Made by a program: the position numbers and the translations under genes. Shown in pieces: positions 60,430 through 64,000 of a stretch of 64,000 bases of DNA. Where the stretch lies: positions 1 to 64,000 of the forward strand of contig NZ_QZCF01000012.1 of NCBI RefSeq assembly GCF_003591485.1, in the 5' to 3' direction. Under the pieces are notes generated by a model, which ran no database searches, was not told where the DNA came from, and worked only from the letters and a program-made list of their open reading frames with translations. Each line of letters opens with the position of its first letter. Within the stretch, counting starts at the first letter, position 1. The stretch comes from Paenibacillus sp. 1011MAR3C5 (GTDB taxonomy: Bacteria; Bacillota; Bacilli; Paenibacillales; Paenibacillaceae).

Positions 60430-61342
60430 GCTGGAGCTGCGGCGCGGAAGCGTCGTAATCGGCAAGTGGAGGCAAGGCAAGTACCGGGTGGAACGGCTGC
60501 TGGGAGAAGGGGCCAACGGGAAAGTCTATCTGGTCCAGAAGGACAGGGATTGGTACGCGCTCAAGGTAGGAGCGGATGCGGTAGATCTGCAATCCGAGGT
60601 GAACGTGCTAAAGTCGCTTGCTCAGCAGAAGGGACAAGGGATGGAGCCGTTTCTGTTCGATGTCGATGATCTGTACGGACCGGGCGGGAAGGAATATCCG
60701 TTCTACGTGATGAGATATGTGCGCGGAACGACGCTGGCCAGTTATCTGAAGGAGCAGGGGGCGGAATGGTTCCCTCTTGTCGGGCTGAACCTGCTGAGCA
60801 AGCTCGGCAGGCTGCACCGGTCAGGATGGGTATTCGGCGATCTGAAGGTGGAGAACGTGATGGTGGCCGATTATGGCCATGTCGAGCTGGTGGACTTCGG
60901 GGGTGTGACGGCTGCCGGCAAAAGCATTCGCCAGTTCACGGAGATCTATGACCGCGGATACTGGAACAGCGGCTCGCGCGCGGCTGATCCGAAGTATGAT
61001 CTCTTCTCGTACAGCGTATTATGCATTCAGCTGCATGATCCCAAACGGCTCCATCAGCTGACCAGGGAGCTTCTGCCGCAGAACCGGTCAACGGTCGAGC
61101 TTATGGCAACCGCAGAGGGCTGTGCGGCGCTTAAGCCGGTCGCCGGCTGGCTGCGTAAGGCGCTGCAAGGCGAATTCAGAGACGCAGATGAAGGCGCGGC
61201 TGCATGGCGACTGCTGATGCACCGGAAGGAGACGCGCAGATCCACCGCAATGCCGGGCTGGCTGAAGGGGCTCGTTGCGACCTCCGGAATTCTGCTTGCG
61301 GCTTCGATCTTCGTCTGGCTGCTTCGCAATGTATGGATGTAG
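60413..61342 (+). CDS. Membrane-anchored Hanks-type serine/threonine kinase (YabT-like)
   Basis: This 309-residue kinase has the glycine loop LLGEGANGKVY (about 29-39), the ATP lysine K51 in YALKVG, the catalytic segment FGDLKVENV with D143 (the usual HRD is replaced by VFGD) and the DFG aspartate D161. A transmembrane helix lies at the C-terminus (about 285-305). B. subtilis YabT is a forespore kinase activated by DNA that phosphorylates RecA and AbrB. The GTG start lies within yabS, so the two are coupled. The missing HRD histidine-arginine pair is shared with some small sporulation kinases. Confidence 0.85.
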   Translation: MTTSFKLELRRGSVVIGKWRQGKYRVERLLGEGANGKVYLVQKDRDWYALKVGADAVDLQSEVNVLKSLAQQKGQGMEPFLFDVDDLYGPGGKEYPFYVMRYVRGTTLASYLKEQGAEWFPLVGLNLLSKLGRLHRSGWVFGDLKVENVMVADYGHVELVDFGGVTAAGKSIRQFTEIYDRGYWNSGSRAADPKYDLFSYSVLCIQLHDPKRLHQLTRELLPQNRSTVELMATAEGCAALKPVAGWLRKALQGEFRDADEGAAAWRLLMHRKETRRSTAMPGWLKGLVATSGILLAASIFVWLLRNVWM

Positions 61343-61362
61343 CAGAGGAGGGCAATAGAATA

Positions 61363-62778
61363 ATGAATGAACCGCTTCAGATGGAACTCGCTAAGGAAGC
61401 GGCTGCCCACAGCATGTGGGAGAAGGGCGACACCATTCTGGTCGCCGTGTCGGGAGGCCCCGATTCCATGGCATTGCTTCATATGCTCCAGGGACTGACC
61501 GCTGAGCAAGGAATCAAGCTGGTTGCCGCTCATGTGAATCACGGATTTCGGGCTGAAGAATCCGCCTTCGAGCTGGAGGTTGTTCAATCAATCGCTGAGA
61601 GCCTTGGGGTCCCATGCGAGACCATTGTCATGGATCTGCCTTCTTATATAGAAGAAAACCGATTGAATCTGCAGGCTGCCGCAAGGCAGAAGCGATACGA
61701 ATTCCTGTACCGGACAGCGCTCCAGTACGGCGCGTCGCGCATTGCGCTTGCCCATCATGCCGATGATCAGGCGGAGACGGTGCTGATGCGACTGATAAGG
61801 GGAGCAGGGCTCTCGGGGCTGTCGGGCATGAGCAGCGTCCGGCGCGAAAAAAATGTGCAACTCATACGCCCTCTGCTTCGTATGAACAAGTCAGACCTTC
61901 TGCGTTATTGCGAGGAGCATGAGATTCCTTATTGCGTAGACAGCAGCAATCTGGCACGGTACTACTTCCGTAATACCATTCGTCTGGACGTTATTCCGTA
62001 TTTGATGCAGTTCAACCCGCAGCTTCCTCAATCTCTCCAAAGACTGGCTGAAGTAGCCGGTGCGGAGGATGAGTGGATGGAGCAGCAGGCATCTGAATGG
62101 TTCAGTCGCATCGTACGTTGCGGAGAACGTGAATGCCAGGTAGAATGCCGTGAGCTGTCCAGCCTGCACGTCGCTTTACAAAGGAGATTGATTAAACTAA
62201 TATTAAATTATCTGTCTCAGGATACGGAAAACATAACCTATGGCGCCGTCGAGACTATGCGGCAGGCGGCATCTTCGCATGCCCCAGCTACATGGCGGAT
62301 GGACGCTGCAGGCGGGATCCAATGCTTGCGCGAATACGGTGTTATGAGATGGGTACATACGAATGCAAGGCAGGATATGGCAGGCGGGTACGATTATGTC
62401 ATCGAACAGGGAAGCGATGAACGAATTGAAGCGGCGCCAAGCGGATGGAGCTTCCAGCTCGAGTGGCTGGAGACTGCGGCTGAGAAGCCATCATCCCGCA
62501 TGGAAGCGTATTTCGATGTGGCCGGTCTCGTCTTTCCGCTGCATGTGCGCAACCGCGTGCCGGGAGACAGGATTCATGTTTTAGGATTAAATGGTTCGAA
62601 AAAAGTGCAAGATATGTTCGTTGACGAGAAGGTACCGCCCTCCCGTAGAGAGCTGTATCCGCTGCTTAGCGACGGCGACGGCAAGCTGCTGTGGATTCCC
62701 GGCATCCGCCGATCCGCGCATGCCCTTCCAGGGAGCGGAAGCGCACAAGTTCTGCGTATTACGGCACTCAACGAATAA
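61363..62778 (+). CDS. tilS: tRNA(Ile)-lysidine synthase
   Basis: TilS attaches lysine to C34 of the CAU-anticodon tRNA(Ile), changing its specificity from Met to Ile; it is essential. The 471-residue protein has the PP-loop SGGPDS at residues 30-35, [21 protein letters not shown] and a C-terminal TilS domain (about 385-465). The ATG at 61363 follows GAGGAGGG; the in-frame extension back to 61204 lies within the kinase gene. HprT and ftsH follow as in Bacillus. Confidence 0.95.
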   Translation: MNEPLQMELAKEAAAHSMWEKGDTILVAVSGGPDSMALLHMLQGLTAEQGIKLVAAHVNHGFRAEESAFELEVVQSIAESLGVPCETIVMDLPSYIEENRLNLQAAARQKRYEFLYRTALQYGASRIALAHHADDQAETVLMRLIRGAGLSGLSGMSSVRREKNVQLIRPLLRMNKSDLLRYCEEHEIPYCVDSSNLARYYFRNTIRLDVIPYLMQFNPQLPQSLQRLAEVAGAEDEWMEQQASEWFSRIVRCGERECQVECRELSSLHVALQRRLIKLILNYLSQDTENITYGAVETMRQAASSHAPATWRMDAAGGIQCLREYGVMRWVHTNARQDMAGGYDYVIEQGSDERIEAAPSGWSFQLEWLETAAEKPSSRMEAYFDVAGLVFPLHVRNRVPGDRIHVLGLNGSKKVQDMFVDEKVPPSRRELYPLLSDGDGKLLWIPGIRRSAHALPGSGSAQVLRITALNE

Positions 62779-62828
62779 GGAACAAGGGAATACACATAAA
62801 CATAGGTAACGCGTGGGAGGCTTTTGAA

Positions 62829-63368
62829 TTGCAGAACGACATCAAAGAAGTGTTATACAGCGAAGAGCAGATTGACGCCAAGGTAAGAGAACTGGGGGCT
62901 AAGCTCAGCGCTGATTATGAAGGGCGGAATCCGCTCGTTATTTGCGTCCTCAAAGGCGCGTTTATTTTTATGTCCGATCTGGTGAAAACTATTACCGTTC
63001 CGCTTGAGATCGACTTTATGGCCGTCTCCAGCTACGGGGCTTCCACCAAATCATCCGGCGTCGTCAAGATTATTAAGGATCTGGACGTGTCGGTAGAAGG
63101 ACGCGATGTCCTCATCGTCGAAGATATTATCGACAGCGGCCTGACGCTCAGCTATCTGATCGACGTATTGGAGCGCAGAGGCTCGAAGTCCGTGACCGTC
63201 GTCACGCTGTTCGACAAGCCAGCGCGCCGTACGGTTAGCTTGGAGCCGAATTACAAAGGCTTTACGCTGCCTGACGAGTTCGTCGTCGGCTATGGTCTGG
63301 ATTATGCGGAGAAATACCGCAACCTTCCTTATATCGGCATTCTGAAGCCGCAGGTTTACGAAAAGTAA
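62829..63368 (+). CDS. hprT: Hypoxanthine phosphoribosyltransferase
   Basis: This enzyme salvages hypoxanthine and guanine with PRPP to form IMP and GMP. The 179-residue protein has the PRPP-binding motif [13 protein letters not shown] (about residues 94-106), [15 protein letters not shown] and the purine-binding segment [19 protein letters not shown]. The TTG start at 62829 follows GGGAGG and gives the normal length; upstream in-frame starts lie inside tilS. In B. subtilis HprT and TilS also regulate ftsH expression, and ftsH lies next. Confidence 0.95.
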   Translation: MQNDIKEVLYSEEQIDAKVRELGAKLSADYEGRNPLVICVLKGAFIFMSDLVKTITVPLEIDFMAVSSYGASTKSSGVVKIIKDLDVSVEGRDVLIVEDIIDSGLTLSYLIDVLERRGSKSVTVVTLFDKPARRTVSLEPNYKGFTLPDEFVVGYGLDYAEKYRNLPYIGILKPQVYEK

Positions 63369-63409
63369 TCGCGCTGGAGCCGTACATGTCCACCCTCCGA
63401 TAGCCTCTA

Positions 63410-63439
63410 TTGTGATGGAAAGTCATGCTATGGTAAAAT
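63410..63439 (+). promoter_or_regulatory. Candidate sigma-A promoter of ftsH
   Basis: TTGTGA (63410-63415), an 18-bp spacer and TAAAAT (63434-63439) lie 28 bp before the ftsH start. Confidence 0.4.
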
Positions 63440-63467
63440 ATCTAAAGCGTCTGAGAGGAGGTAGGGG

Positions 63468-64000
63468 ATGAATCGGATCATCCGAAATACTGGTTTTTAT
63501 TTGATCATCTTTTTGGTTACCGTTGGTGTTTTTCAATATATTAGCGGTCAAGGGGATTCCACCAAGCCGCTGAGATACGATGAATTCCGCCAAGTTGTGG
63601 AAGCGGGAAATGTAGCATCGATTACCGCGAAGTACGATAAGGAATCGTATTACATTACGGGTAAATATAAGACAAAGCCGGAGGGGGCGGAGAGTGACAA
63701 CTTCACGACCCGCATGAATACCTTCACGGCACAGCAGAATCTGGGTGCTTGGCAGGAGGAGCACGGCTTCGAGTATAAGGCCGAGCCGATGGATACCCCA
63801 AGCTTCTGGGTGACGTTCCTGACGTCAATTATTCCGTTCATTCTCTTGATCGTGCTGTTCTTCTTCCTGATGAATCAGGCTCAAGGCGGCGGCGGCAAAG
63901 TGATGAACTTCGGCAAGAGCCGTGCCCGTCTGTACAACGAAGAGAAGAAGCGTATCACGTTCGAAGACGTGGCAGGCGCAGACGAGGAGAAGCAGGAGCT
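63468..64000 (+). CDS. ftsH: ATP-dependent zinc metalloprotease FtsH (N-terminal part, runs off window)
   Basis: The first 177 codons of FtsH are present. FtsH is a hexameric membrane AAA+ protease that degrades misfolded and regulatory membrane proteins and is needed for sporulation. The first transmembrane helix (about residues 7-23, NTGFYLIIFLVTVGVFQYI region), the extracytoplasmic domain and the second helix (about 108-127, TSIIPFILLIVLFFFLMNQ) are visible. The conserved GKSRARLYNEEKKRITFEDVAGADE follows. The AAA+ and protease domains lie beyond the window. GAGGAGGTAGGGG precedes the ATG. Confidence 0.97.
   Translation, partial: MNRIIRNTGFYLIIFLVTVGVFQYISGQGDSTKPLRYDEFRQVVEAGNVASITAKYDKESYYITGKYKTKPEGAESDNFTTRMNTFTAQQNLGAWQEEHGFEYKAEPMDTPSFWVTFLTSIIPFILLIVLFFFLMNQAQGGGGKVMNFGKSRARLYNEEKKRITFEDVAGADEEKQE

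Overview
The window is a bacterial chromosome segment of about 64 kb from an endospore-forming Firmicute, most likely a Paenibacillus or close relative. The gene order follows the classical Bacillus subtilis yaa/yab block almost gene for gene: gin, yaaO, tmk, darA, yaaR, holB, ricT, yabA, trmN6, rsmI, abrB, tatD, yabE, rnmV, rsmA, yabG, veg, sspF, ispE, purR, ridA, spoVG, glmU, ctc, pth, fin, mfd, spoVT, yabM, yabN, rqcP, yabP, yabQ, divIC, yabR, spoIIE, yabS, yabT-like kinase, tilS, hprT, ftsH. Paenibacillus-like traits include an AbrB with a cysteine-rich tail, hbs between yabN and rqcP, and roughly even base composition. The family calls rest on reading the translations and on synteny; no database search was run.

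Layout: 1-760 holds a 5S rRNA and two tandem copies of its terminator region. 760-9180 carries a membrane protein, the sigma-G inhibitor Gin, a decarboxylase, and the tmk-to-rsmI replication, signalling and RNA-methylation genes. 9200-11960 has abrB (minus strand) divergent from an HD phosphohydrolase that sits where B. subtilis has metS, then tatD. 12400-23000 holds yabE, rnmV, rsmA, yabG, veg, sspF, ispE, purR, ridA, spoVG, glmU, ctc, pth and fin. The prs gene, expected between glmU and ctc, is absent. 23200-28300 carries mfd, two MITE-like elements and a PrsA-type foldase. 28390-33750 is an inserted gerA-type germinant-receptor operon with small membrane, SPFH and Arc-like genes. 34200-41150 returns to the block (spoVT to yabR). 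41280-41660 is an array of eight palindromes at about 50-bp spacing, followed by spoIIE.

From about 44,650 to 59,550 the conserved order is interrupted between spoIIE and yabS by an accessory island. It holds a secreted two-gene RHS/YD-repeat system, a candidate immunity gene, a membrane gene broken by one in-frame stop, an orphan RHS C-terminal cassette with its own candidate immunity gene, and palindromic elements at the module borders. After these come an ECF sigma/anti-sigma pair, an XRE regulator with a small divergent ORF, and a DJ-1/PfpI protein. The conserved block resumes at yabS and the window ends inside ftsH.

Regulatory sequence is rich. I can read a sigma-F-like promoter (gin), a sigma-G promoter (sspF), a sigma-K promoter (yabG), a sigma-E-like promoter (yabP), a sigma-H promoter (spoVG), a Spo0A-type promoter with a 21-bp spacer (spoIIE), paired Spo0A boxes at abrB, and tandem consensus sigma-A promoters (veg). 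The strongest candidates for something undescribed are the RHS island with its orphan cassette, the palindrome array upstream of spoIIE, the structured MITE-like repeats upstream of the foldase gene, and the cluster of Spo0A boxes in front of the HD hydrolase.
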